DNA of 64,000 nucleotides from PNNG01 sp964577055 (GTDB lineage Bacteria; Bacteroidota; Bacteroidia; UBA7662), in assembly GCA_964577055.1 (NCBI GenBank), contig CAZNWC010000003.1, positions 124,001 to 188,000 on the forward strand. The letters run 5' to 3'. Every line of letters begins with the position of its first letter. Positions within the stretch are counted from its first letter, which is position 1. Under the pieces are notes generated by a model. The model searched no databases and was not told the DNA's origin. It saw nothing but the letters and a program-made list of their open reading frames with translations. Position numbers and translations under genes: made by a program. Shown in pieces: positions 53,174-61,930 of this stretch.

Positions 53174-53712
53174 TGATGTGCATGCGTTGGCTCCCATGGG
53201 TTGGCCTGTTGCTTTTTTCGTGTGGTAATTCACAGGAAAAGCTCAAGAAGTTTGCAACAGCAGCACCTGTGGGAGCCGAACGCGGTCGTGACGTAACCCT
53301 GATTTATTCCGATTCTGCATTGATCAAGGTGCGGGTAGAAGCCCCGGTTTTGATCCGATATGGTGGCGAGAAGCCCAAGACAGAAATGCCGGAAGGAATC
53401 AGGGCTATTTTTTTTGATGCCCAAAGCAATCCCAGCAGTAAATTGTCGGCCAACAGGGCGGTGCAATACCCCAATGAGGGCAAAATGGAAGCCCATGGCA
53501 ATGTTGTGGTGGTGAATGAGCTGGGCGATACATTGTACACCGAAAAGCTTGTTTGGCTCGAAAAAGAAGACCGCATTTTCAGTGATGCCTACGTACGCAT
53601 TGTTCGTCCCGATGAAATCATTTTTGGGGATGGATTAGAATCGAACCAGCAGTTTACCCGCTACCGCATCCTCAATATCAGGGGAACCATTGCACTCGGC
53701 ACCGAAGACTGA
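53173..53712 (+). CDS. lptC: LPS export protein LptC
   Basis: 179 residues from ATG 53173, which overlaps the TPR stop (TGATG). Start is a lipoprotein-like signal (MRWLPWVGLLLFSC). Bacteroidota LptC shape: ERGRDVTLIYSDSALIKVRVEAPVLIRYGGEKPKTEMPEGIRAIFFDAQSNPSSKLSANRAVQYPNEGKMEAHGNVVVVNELGDTLYTEKLVWLEKEDRIFSDAYVRIVRPDE. It passes LPS from the inner membrane LptBFG complex to LptA. Confidence 0.92.
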   Translation: MMCMRWLPWVGLLLFSCGNSQEKLKKFATAAPVGAERGRDVTLIYSDSALIKVRVEAPVLIRYGGEKPKTEMPEGIRAIFFDAQSNPSSKLSANRAVQYPNEGKMEAHGNVVVVNELGDTLYTEKLVWLEKEDRIFSDAYVRIVRPDEIIFGDGLESNQQFTRYRILNIRGTIALGTED

Positions 53713-53722
53713 TTGCGCTTTG

Positions 53723-53730
53723 TATATTTG
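53723..53730 (+). promoter_or_regulatory. -7 box before the CorC/HlyC gene
   Basis: TATATTTG matches TAnnTTTG and ends only 9 bases before the ATG at 53740, which would give an mRNA with almost no leader. No TTG at the -33 distance is seen. Confidence 0.4.
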
Positions 53731-53739
53731 TGCACATTC

Positions 53740-55008
53740 ATGGAACTCCTTCCCATCATTATTGGCAGTTTGATTGCCTCCGCTTTTTTTTCGGGGATGG
53801 AAATTGCTTTTTTTTCGGCAAATCGATTTAGGATAGAACTCAAGAACAAACAAGGCGTATTGTCGGCTCGTTTTTTGGCTGGTTTTTTGAAAAAGCCATC
53901 TGACTTTATTGGAACCATCCTTGTAGGCAACAACATCGCCCTGGTGGTATATGGGTCATTTATGGCGCGTTTGCTCGAGCCTTGGTTGGGGCGGCAGTTG
54001 CCCATGGCAGCCACCAACGAATTGTTGATGCTGGTTTTGCAAACCTTGTTATCAACTGCGGTGGTGCTGCTTTTTGGGGAATTTTTGCCCAAATCGGTAT
54101 TTCGATTGGCAGCCGACAGGGTGCTGTACATTTTTGCCGTTCCCATGCAGCTGTTATATTTCCTTTTTTACCCCATCGTATGGCTAATCATATGGATGGC
54201 CAAGGGAATACTGCGCATGTTTTTTGGCGTGGCGATGTCGGAGAACACCCCTGTTTTTGGTAAAAATGACCTCGACTACCTGGTGCAAGAAAACCAGCAG
54301 GAACAGGATGTTAATGGTCAGCAGGTTGATTTGAACTACTTTCAGAATGCCCTCTATTTCACCGAGGTGAAAGTGCGTGAATGCATGGTACACCGCACAG
54401 AATTGGTGGCCATCGGCATCGAAGAAACGGTAGAGGGTCTCCGCCAGGTATTTGCCGAATCGGAGCACTCCAAGGTGCTGGTGTATGAAAACAGCATCGA
54501 CAAAATTGTGGGATATGTGCATTTTCAGGCCATGTTCGGCCAACCTGCCGATATTGCATCTGTTACCATGCCCATCATGATTGTACCTGAAACCATGTCG
54601 GCCATGCAACTGCTCAAGCAGTTCAATACCGATCGCAAGAGTATTGCGCTCGTTGTAGATGAGTTGGGGGGAACCAGCGGCATTGTAACGGTAGAGGACC
54701 TCATTGAGGAGATTTTCGGGGAGATTGAAGACGAGCACGACGTTGATGACCTCGTAGAAAAGGAGTTGGCTCCGAATACCTATTTGCTGTCGGCACGCCA
54801 CGAAATCGATTATCTGAACGATGCGTATAAATTGGATTTGCCAGAAGGCGATTATGAAACCTTGGGTGGATTTATTTTTGAGCATTACCCTTCCATACCC
54901 GAAATTGACGAAACCCTCGACGTGCAGGGCTTTCAAATCACCATTGTTTCAGTGAGCAATACACGCATCGAGACGGTGAAACTGGTAAAACAAGCAACAG
55001 AGGATTAG
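53740..55008 (+). CDS. CNNM/CorC-HlyC type hemolysin-family membrane protein
   Basis: 422 residues from ATG 53740 (MELLPIIIGSLIASAFFSGMEIAFFSANRFRIELKNKQG is the DUF21 start). Four helices, a pair of CBS domains (CMVHRTELVAIGIEETVEGLRQVFAESEHSKVLVYENSIDKIVGYVHFQAMF ... MQLLKQFNTDRKSIALVVDELGGTSGIVTVEDLIEEIFGEIEDEHD) and a CorC_HlyC domain (TYLLSARHEIDYLNDAYKLDLPEGDYETLGGFIFEHYPSIPE). Family members move Mg2+ or Co2+ or regulate their efflux. Ends in TAG. Confidence 0.93.
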   Translation: MELLPIIIGSLIASAFFSGMEIAFFSANRFRIELKNKQGVLSARFLAGFLKKPSDFIGTILVGNNIALVVYGSFMARLLEPWLGRQLPMAATNELLMLVLQTLLSTAVVLLFGEFLPKSVFRLAADRVLYIFAVPMQLLYFLFYPIVWLIIWMAKGILRMFFGVAMSENTPVFGKNDLDYLVQENQQEQDVNGQQVDLNYFQNALYFTEVKVRECMVHRTELVAIGIEETVEGLRQVFAESEHSKVLVYENSIDKIVGYVHFQAMFGQPADIASVTMPIMIVPETMSAMQLLKQFNTDRKSIALVVDELGGTSGIVTVEDLIEEIFGEIEDEHDVDDLVEKELAPNTYLLSARHEIDYLNDAYKLDLPEGDYETLGGFIFEHYPSIPEIDETLDVQGFQITIVSVSNTRIETVKLVKQATED

Positions 55009-55027
55009 AGCTTTCTGCAATTGCAGG

Positions 55028-55057
55028 TTGAAATTGTCAGATGAAACTTTATTTTTG
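55028..55057 (+). promoter_or_regulatory. promoter of the PpiD gene
   Basis: TTG at 55028-55030 and TATTTTTG at 55050-55057, 19 bases apart, match the Bacteroidota consensus; 28 bases before the ATG. Confidence 0.6.
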
Positions 55058-55085
55058 CGCACTAACTTAAAATCAGACTATATAC

Positions 55086-57191
55086 ATGTCAGTCATTACC
55101 ACGATTAGAAACAAAGCGGGTTTGATGGTCACCCTCATTGGTTTGGCCATTGTTTCGTTTTTGTTGATGGATGTTTTTAGCGGTAACGGGATTTTTTCTG
55201 GCAATCAGAGCAATAACGTAGGCGAAATAGACGGGGAAGAAATCAGCATTCAGCTTTTTGAAACAAAGGTGGATGAAGCGGTGGAGACCTACAAAGCCAA
55301 TGCGCAACAAGACAAAGTAGACGATAATACCCTCGGGATGATCCGCGACCAGGTTTGGAACGAACTGTTGCGCGAACGCATCATGGGTGGTGCTTATGCC
55401 GAATTGGGCATTGCGGTAAGCGAAGATGAGCTTTTCGACATGGTACAAGGCACCAACATCAATCCTTCGGTACGTCAGGCTTTCAGCAACCCACAAACGG
55501 GTGAATTCGACCGCAACCAGGTTGTACAATTTTTGCGCAATCTCGATCAGCAGCCTGAAGACATGCAGCGCCGTTGGTTGAATTTTGAAAAGTACCTCGT
55601 GCAAGAGCGCGAAGGACAGAAGTACACCGCCCTCATCAACAAGGGGCTGTATGTACCCACCTTTTTCGCCAAAAAGTACTACGAAAACACCAATACCATT
55701 GCAGAAGGTCGTTTCGTATTGTTGGATTATGGCGTGATTGCCGATTCCACCATTGAAGTAACCGAAAAGGAATTGAAGGCATACTACAATGATCACCAAA
55801 AGGATTTCGAGAGCAAAGAAGAACTCCGTGCGGTTGATTATGTGCAGTACGAAGTGAAGCCCAGTGCCGATGATGATGCACGTGCCCTCCAAAATGTAAC
55901 CGATTTGCGTGAGCAGTTTGTAGCAACCGAGAACGATTCGCTGTTTGTGAGCCTCAACTCCGATTTGCCATTCGACGATAATTACGTGGCAGAATCGGCT
56001 TTGGTGAGCGATGTGCAAAAGAAAATGTTCTTGAACAATGTTGTAGGTGTAGTGAGCGAAGTGTACCGCGATGGCGACTATTACAAAATGACCAAAATGC
56101 TCAGCCGTGTGGCGCGCCCTGACTCGGTAAAAGCCCGTCACATTTTGCTGCGTGCCAAAGAAGGCGAATCAGCAGAAGCACTCAAAGGCAGGGTTGACAG
56201 TTTGTTTGCATTGGCCAAAAAGGGAGATTTTGCAGCACTGGCCAAAGCCAATAGCGAAGATCCGGGTTCGGCTGAAAAAGGCGGCGATTTGGGATTCTTT
56301 GCCGAAGGCATGATGGTGAAGCCTTTCAACGACGCATGTTTTGGTGGCAGAAAAGGGGATATGGTCACTGTTCAATCTGATTTTGGTTGGCACATCATCA
56401 ACATCACCGACCAAAAGGGCAGCCGTGTGGTAGCCAAATTTGCCACCATTGCCAACCAAATAGAAGCCAGCACCGAAACCTATCGTGCGGCATATGCCGA
56501 AGCCGGTAAGTTTGCCAGTCAAACCACCTCGGCCGAATTGTTCGAAAAGAATGTGGAAGAAATGGGACTGGTAAAGCGTTCGGCTGAATTCATTCGGGTG
56601 AATGACCGCACCTTGCAGGGCTTGCCCAATTCAAGGGAAATTGTACGCTGGGCTTACAAAAACGAGTCTGGTGCTATCAGTCCGGTTTTCGAAGTAGAAG
56701 ATAAATACATAGTAGCCACACTCACAAAGGTGACACCCAAGGGAACCAAATCGTTTGAAGAAGTAAAAACCGATGTAGAAGCCTATGTAAAGCGCGACAA
56801 AAAGGCCGAGCAGTTGATTGCCAAAGCCGAAAAAGCAGTAAGCGTTGCCAAAGGAGATTTGGAAGCCGTTGCCCGCGAATCGGCAGGCATGGTGCAGGCC
56901 TTCAACGGAGCAACTTTCCAATCTAACTTCCTCACCGGCATCGGACGTGAGCCGGTGGTATCGGGCACCATCTTTACCCTCAAGCCCGGCAGTTTGAGCA
57001 AGCCATTGAAAGGTGAGCGCGGTGTATATGTGGTGGTAGTAGACACCAAAACTCCTGCTGCCGAACAAGGCGATTTGGAGCCAAGCAAACAAGCTTTGCG
57101 CAACCAATTGGCGGCACGTGGTAGCAACGAGGCCTTTAACGCGAAAAAAGAATTGATCAAGCAAGAAGACAACCGTCACTTGTTCTATTGA
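55086..57191 (+). CDS. ppiD: periplasmic peptidyl-prolyl isomerase, PpiD/SurA type
   Basis: 701 residues. One N-terminal helix (MVTLIGLAIVSFLLMDVFSG region), a SurA-like chaperone domain, and a parvulin domain at about 340-445 (VKARHILLRAKEGESAEALKGRVDSLFALAKKGDFAALAKANSEDPGSAEKGGDLGFFAEGMMVKPFNDACF ... DFGWHIINI), then a second chaperone part. Helps outer membrane proteins fold in the periplasm. Has its own TAnnTTTG promoter and a terminator hairpin after it. Confidence 0.94.
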   Translation: MSVITTIRNKAGLMVTLIGLAIVSFLLMDVFSGNGIFSGNQSNNVGEIDGEEISIQLFETKVDEAVETYKANAQQDKVDDNTLGMIRDQVWNELLRERIMGGAYAELGIAVSEDELFDMVQGTNINPSVRQAFSNPQTGEFDRNQVVQFLRNLDQQPEDMQRRWLNFEKYLVQEREGQKYTALINKGLYVPTFFAKKYYENTNTIAEGRFVLLDYGVIADSTIEVTEKELKAYYNDHQKDFESKEELRAVDYVQYEVKPSADDDARALQNVTDLREQFVATENDSLFVSLNSDLPFDDNYVAESALVSDVQKKMFLNNVVGVVSEVYRDGDYYKMTKMLSRVARPDSVKARHILLRAKEGESAEALKGRVDSLFALAKKGDFAALAKANSEDPGSAEKGGDLGFFAEGMMVKPFNDACFGGRKGDMVTVQSDFGWHIINITDQKGSRVVAKFATIANQIEASTETYRAAYAEAGKFASQTTSAELFEKNVEEMGLVKRSAEFIRVNDRTLQGLPNSREIVRWAYKNESGAISPVFEVEDKYIVATLTKVTPKGTKSFEEVKTDVEAYVKRDKKAEQLIAKAEKAVSVAKGDLEAVARESAGMVQAFNGATFQSNFLTGIGREPVVSGTIFTLKPGSLSKPLKGERGVYVVVVDTKTPAAEQGDLEPSKQALRNQLAARGSNEAFNAKKELIKQEDNRHLFY

Positions 57192-57209
57192 GCATTTTTA
57201 AACTTTTTG

Positions 57210-57244
57210 AAGAACCTTTCCGTTCTACGGGAAGGTTCTTTTTA
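57210..57244 (+). terminator. terminator of ppiD
   Basis: AAGAACCTTTCCG and CGGGAAGGTTCTT form a stem with one T-G wobble around a 5-base loop, followed by TTTTT. It lies 18 bases after the ppiD stop, just before the DUF2480 gene. Confidence 0.75.
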
Positions 57245-57263
57245 TTTGGCACAAACCGAAAGC

Positions 57264-57767
57264 ATGGAGTTGATTCAGAATAAGGTGGCCGATAGCGGCT
57301 TAAAAGTATTGGATCCGGCTGATTTTTTGCCTGAAATGCCGGTTGTATCGCTGGATATCAGCCAATTTTTATGGCAGGGCATGGTGCTGCGGGAGAAGGA
57401 TTTCAGGGAGCAATTGAAGCATTTCGACTGGTTAGCATTTACTGGCAAGTTCGTTGCGATTGATTGTTCAACTGATGCCATCGTGCCGCGTTGGGCTTAT
57501 ATGCTCATTACCCAGTATCTGCTTCAGCATACACCCCACATGGCCAAAGGTTCGACAAAAGCATGTGCCGAAGCATGGGCCTTGGCAGGCATTGCAAAAG
57601 CCGACTTCGAGGAATACCGCGATGAAAAAGTGATCCTCAAGGGTTGTGGTGATGACAGCTTGAGCGATGCCTTGTACATAGCGCTTACAGCTCGCTTGCA
57701 ACCCTTGGTGAAAAGCCTGATGTACGGTGAGCCCTGTTCAACAGTACCTGTTTACAAAAAGAAATAG
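57264..57767 (+). CDS. DUF2480 family protein
   Basis: 167 residues from ATG 57264 (MELIQNKVADSGLKVLDPADFLPEM); an upstream open frame lies inside the ppiD terminator and is not used. DUF2480 signature: VSLDISQFLWQGMVLREKDFREQLKHFDWLAFTGKFVAIDCSTDAIVPRWAYMLITQYL. Cytoplasmic, function unknown, conserved in Bacteroidota. TAG stop is separated from the MltD start by 1 base. Confidence 0.85.
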   Translation: MELIQNKVADSGLKVLDPADFLPEMPVVSLDISQFLWQGMVLREKDFREQLKHFDWLAFTGKFVAIDCSTDAIVPRWAYMLITQYLLQHTPHMAKGSTKACAEAWALAGIAKADFEEYRDEKVILKGCGDDSLSDALYIALTARLQPLVKSLMYGEPCSTVPVYKKK

Positions 57768-57768
57768 C

Positions 57769-58974
57769 ATGAACCTTCCCTCTTTTACTTCGAACAAATA
57801 TGTGCAGAGCATACTGCTGGCCATGATTGCCGGGTTGGTTTTTAAACTCACCACCTCAAGTCGGTACACCGATGACAGTGAGTATCTCGAGCAATTTTGG
57901 AAGAATTACCAGGTGTATGCCATCCCATTCCCCGATGATATGTACTTCGCCGGTGAAAAGGTGCCCATGTTCGACTTTGAGGTGCGCGAAAGGGTGGACC
58001 GCGAGCTTTTGGTGAATACTTATTACCAAAGTGCCTCGATTTTGCATTTCAAAAAGGCTGCACGCTGGTTTCCGGTCATCGAAAAAATATTGAAGGAGCA
58101 AGGGGTACCCGAAGATTTCAAATACATCGCCGTGATCGAAAGTGGTTTGAGCAATGTGGTGAGTCCGGCCGGTGCCGTGGGTTTTTGGCAAATCATGAAA
58201 AATACCGGTTTGGAGCTGGGCATGCAGGTAGATGAGGTGGTAGACGAACGATATGATCCTGTAAAATCGACCTATGCCGCATGTCGTTATTTCAAAAAAG
58301 CGTACAAAGAATTTGGCAGTTGGACCATGGTGGCCGCTTCGTACAATATGGGCATGGGGGGATTGCGCAGACAAGCCAGTCAGCAAGGTCTTGAGGATTA
58401 CCATGGCTTGTACCTGAACAATGAAACATCGCGTTACATCCCGCGCTTGTTGGCTGTTAAACAAATCATGGAGCACCCGCGCCAGTATGGGTATCATTTC
58501 CGCGATAAGCACCTGTACAAACCGCTCAAAACAAACCAGGTAGAAGTAAAAGAGGAAGTGACCGATTTGGTGGCATTTGCCAAAAGCAAGGGAATCACCT
58601 ACAAACACCTCAAAGTTTTTAATCCCTGGATGCGCAAGACCTTTTTGCCTGCCCCTGCCGCCGGTAAGTCATGGCTCATTGAGATTCCCGATCCGTCGGT
58701 ATTTGACGATCAAAATGAACTGAAGCCCGAATACAAAATAGTACTTCCCGAAGTACAGCAAATTGAACAAAAAGCTTCGGAGCCGGACTATATCGAAGTG
58801 AAGCATGTGGTAGAAAAAGCCCAAACCATCAATGAGATTGCTGCAATGTTTGAAGTGCGGGTGGTAGACCTGGTGATTTGGAATGCTTTGGAAAGCACCG
58901 AGCTGAGCAAAGATCAAGTGTTGGTGGTGCATGTTAAAAAACCGAAAGCTGTGGAAGCTGTTGACAATAAATAG
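57769..58974 (+). CDS. mltD: lytic murein transglycosylase with LysM-like domains (MltD-type)
   Basis: 401 residues from ATG 57769. Signal or anchor helix (NLPSFTSNKYVQSILLAMIAGLVF), then the SLT domain with catalytic Glu in VIESGLSNVVSPAGAVGFWQIMKNTGLELGM and the conserved ASYNMGMGGLRR, and two LysM-like parts (VTDLVAFAKSKGITYKHLKVFN and AQTINEIAAMFEVRVVDLVIWNAL). It cuts peptidoglycan glycan strands in the periplasm. Ends in TAG, followed by uvrA 23 bases on. Confidence 0.9.
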   Translation: MNLPSFTSNKYVQSILLAMIAGLVFKLTTSSRYTDDSEYLEQFWKNYQVYAIPFPDDMYFAGEKVPMFDFEVRERVDRELLVNTYYQSASILHFKKAARWFPVIEKILKEQGVPEDFKYIAVIESGLSNVVSPAGAVGFWQIMKNTGLELGMQVDEVVDERYDPVKSTYAACRYFKKAYKEFGSWTMVAASYNMGMGGLRRQASQQGLEDYHGLYLNNETSRYIPRLLAVKQIMEHPRQYGYHFRDKHLYKPLKTNQVEVKEEVTDLVAFAKSKGITYKHLKVFNPWMRKTFLPAPAAGKSWLIEIPDPSVFDDQNELKPEYKIVLPEVQQIEQKASEPDYIEVKHVVEKAQTINEIAAMFEVRVVDLVIWNALESTELSKDQVLVVHVKKPKAVEAVDNK

Positions 58975-58997
58975 CAATTTGTAGTTTCGCAGTCTGC

Positions 58998-61823
58998 ATG
59001 AAAAATAGCCCGGAGGCCTTAGCGGCTGAATCGTATTTAGAAGTATTTGGTGCCCGAGAGCACAATCTTAAAAACATTGATGTTCGCATTCCGCGGAACC
59101 AGCTGGTGGTAATTACCGGCTTGAGTGGCAGTGGCAAATCGTCGCTGGCTTTCGAAACCATCTATGCCGAAGGTCAACGGCGGTACATGGAGAGCTTTTC
59201 GGCTTATGCACGCCAGTTTATTGGCGACATGGAGCGCCCCGATGTGGACAAAATTGAAGGGCTGAGTCCAGTTATTTCGATTGAGCAAAAGACCACCGGA
59301 CGAAATCCGCGTTCGACAGTAGGCACCATCACCGAAGTGTACGATTTTATGCGCTTGCTGTTTGCACGTGTAGGCGAGGCCTATTCTTACGTCAATGGCA
59401 AACGCATGCAAAGGTTTACCGAGCAGCAAATTGAGGGGGGGATTGCGGAGCGTTATGCAGGCAAAAAAATTGCGCTTTTGGCGCCTTTGGTGCGTGCACG
59501 CAAAGGACATTACCGCGAGTTGTTTGAGCAAATGCGCAAACAGGGGTATTTGAAAATCCGGGTCGATGGCGAAGTGCTCGATTTGCAACCCAAAATGCAG
59601 GTTGATCGCTACAAAGTGCACGATATAGAATTGGTGGTCGATCGCTTGATACCCACCGATGACGAGCAAAAGCGCTTGCGTCAATCGATCCAACAGGCTT
59701 TGCGCTTGGGCAAGGGTACCATGCTTGTGCTCGATTATGAAACCAATGAGGTGGCCTACTACAGCCGTTTTTTAATGGATCCTGAAAGTGGGATTGCCTA
59801 CGACGAACCTCAGCCGAATACTTTCAGCTTCAACTCGCCCTATGGCGCATGTGAACATTGTGATGGTTTGGGCACCATTGCCGAAATTGATCCGGCGCTC
59901 ATCATGCCCGATCCTGCCTTGAGCATTACCGCTGGGGGCTTGGCACCGTTGGGCGAGTACCGCGATATTTGGGCTTTTCGGCTTATTTCGGCTGCTGCCA
60001 AAAAGTTTAAGTTCAGCTTGACCACTCCCGTGGGCCAACTCGACGCCAAAGCAAGGGAAATTTTGCTGTTTGGCAGCGAAGAAACCTTGGAAGTGCCTGG
60101 CCGTTACGATGAGAGTTACGGTCACCAGTTGCGCTTTGAGGGCTTGGTGAATTTACTCAAGAAGCAGCAGGACGATGCCAGCAGCATCAGCATGCAAAGT
60201 TGGGCCGAAGAATATGTGAGTCATGTTACCTGCCCGGTTTGCAATGGTGGTCGCCTCAAACAAGAGGCCCTGCATTACCGCATCAAGGCCAAAAACATCG
60301 CTGAGCTCAGCGGCATGGAAATAGGAGAGGTAACCCAATGGTTTCACGATTTGGATGGCTATTTCACCGGACAGGATGCCGTGGTGGCGGTGGAAATTTT
60401 GAAAGAAATCAGGGTGCGCCTTGGCTTTTTGCAAAACATTGGCTTGTCGTATTTGTCGTTGAGCCGCGGCGCGAATACCCTGAGTGGGGGTGAATCGCAG
60501 CGTATCCGTTTGGCTACCCAAATTGGCTCGCAGTTGGTAGGCGTATTGTACATCCTCGATGAACCCAGCATTGGCTTGCATCAACGCGATAACCAACGTC
60601 TCATTGCTTCGCTGAAACAGCTGCGCGATGCAGGCAATACTGTTTTGGTGGTGGAGCACGATGAAGACATGATCCGGGAAAGCGATTTTGTGTTAGACAT
60701 CGGTCCGGGTGCCGGCAAACACGGTGGACAGGTGGTAGGTGCTGCTGTTCCCGCCGATTTCTTGCAATTGCCAACACTTACGGCGCAATACCTGCGGGGC
60801 GAGAGGCAAATGCCTGCTGTAAGATTGCGCAAAGGGTCTGGCCGGTCGATTGTATTGAAAGGCGCTTCTGGCAATAATTTGCAAAAGGTATCGGTTGAAT
60901 TTCCGTTGGGCCAGTTCATCTGTGTGACCGGCGTTTCGGGATCGGGCAAATCTACCCTCATCAATGAAACCCTTTATCCCATTCTGAGCCAGTATTTGTA
61001 CAACAGCCGCAAGAAGCCCTTGGCCTATGCCAGTGTTGCCGGATTGGAGCATGTAGACAAGGTGATTGAAATCGACCAAACGCCCATTGGCCGCACGCCG
61101 CGTTCCAATCCGAGCACCTATACCACAGTATTTAGCGACATCCGGACGCTGTTTGCCGAATTGCCCGAAGCGAAAATACGTGGATACAAGCCCGGTCGTT
61201 TTTCTTTCAACGTAAAGGGAGGCCGCTGTGAAAGTTGTGGAGGCGCTGGTGTTCGCGTCATTGAAATGAATTTTTTGCCCGATGTGCAGGTGCATTGCGA
61301 TACCTGCCAAGGCCGCCGCTACAACCGTGAAACCTTGGAAGTGCGTTACCGGGGCAAATCGATTAGTGATGTGCTCGACATGAGCATTGATGAAGCCGTG
61401 GCCTTCTTTGAAAGTATGCCGAATATCTTGCGTAAAATCAAAACCTTGCAAGATGTGGGCTTGGGCTATTTGACCTTGGGCCAACCCAGCACCACTTTGT
61501 CGGGCGGCGAGGCGCAGCGGGTGAAATTGGCGGCTGAGTTGTCGAAAAAGGATACTGGAAGCACCTTTTATATCCTGGATGAGCCTACAACCGGTTTGCA
61601 TTTTGAAGATGTGCGTGTGCTCTTGGAGGTCTTGCACAAATTGGTGGATCGCGGAAATACGGTTTTGGTCATTGAGCACAACTTGGATGTGATTCGAACA
61701 GCCGACTACATTGTTGATATAGGTCCGGATGGTGGGAAGTACGGAGGTCAAGTTGTTTATGCTGGCAATTTAGCTTCAATGAAAGCACAAAAGGATAGGA
61801 GCATCACCGCAAACTTCATCTAA
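58998..61823 (+). CDS. uvrA: excinuclease ABC subunit A
   Basis: 941 residues. Damage recognition ATPase of nucleotide excision repair. First Walker A GLSGSGKSS at 41-49, second GVSGSGKSTL, both ABC signatures (LSGGESQRIRLATQI, LSGGEAQRVKLAAEL). Zinc-binding Cys: YGACEHCDGLG and TCPVC in the first half, CESCGGAG and CDTCQG in the second. Cytoplasmic. Ends with a weak hairpin. Confidence 0.98.
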   Translation: MKNSPEALAAESYLEVFGAREHNLKNIDVRIPRNQLVVITGLSGSGKSSLAFETIYAEGQRRYMESFSAYARQFIGDMERPDVDKIEGLSPVISIEQKTTGRNPRSTVGTITEVYDFMRLLFARVGEAYSYVNGKRMQRFTEQQIEGGIAERYAGKKIALLAPLVRARKGHYRELFEQMRKQGYLKIRVDGEVLDLQPKMQVDRYKVHDIELVVDRLIPTDDEQKRLRQSIQQALRLGKGTMLVLDYETNEVAYYSRFLMDPESGIAYDEPQPNTFSFNSPYGACEHCDGLGTIAEIDPALIMPDPALSITAGGLAPLGEYRDIWAFRLISAAAKKFKFSLTTPVGQLDAKAREILLFGSEETLEVPGRYDESYGHQLRFEGLVNLLKKQQDDASSISMQSWAEEYVSHVTCPVCNGGRLKQEALHYRIKAKNIAELSGMEIGEVTQWFHDLDGYFTGQDAVVAVEILKEIRVRLGFLQNIGLSYLSLSRGANTLSGGESQRIRLATQIGSQLVGVLYILDEPSIGLHQRDNQRLIASLKQLRDAGNTVLVVEHDEDMIRESDFVLDIGPGAGKHGGQVVGAAVPADFLQLPTLTAQYLRGERQMPAVRLRKGSGRSIVLKGASGNNLQKVSVEFPLGQFICVTGVSGSGKSTLINETLYPILSQYLYNSRKKPLAYASVAGLEHVDKVIEIDQTPIGRTPRSNPSTYTTVFSDIRTLFAELPEAKIRGYKPGRFSFNVKGGRCESCGGAGVRVIEMNFLPDVQVHCDTCQGRRYNRETLEVRYRGKSISDVLDMSIDEAVAFFESMPNILRKIKTLQDVGLGYLTLGQPSTTLSGGEAQRVKLAAELSKKDTGSTFYILDEPTTGLHFEDVRVLLEVLHKLVDRGNTVLVIEHNLDVIRTADYIVDIGPDGGKYGGQVVYAGNLASMKAQKDRSITANFI

Positions 61824-61833
61824 AATGCCTTTT

Positions 61834-61857
61834 GCCCAAAAAAGGGCTTGTAAATTT
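61834..61857 (+). terminator. weak terminator after uvrA
   Basis: GCCC, loop AAAAAA, GGGC followed by TTGTAAATTTTT; short 4-bp stem with a T-rich tail. Confidence 0.35.
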
Positions 61858-61930
61858 TTCACGAGGGGTTTGTATTTGTCATATTGATGCCATAGATTCG
61901 TCCATTGATTAAATACCTAAAATCTATCGT

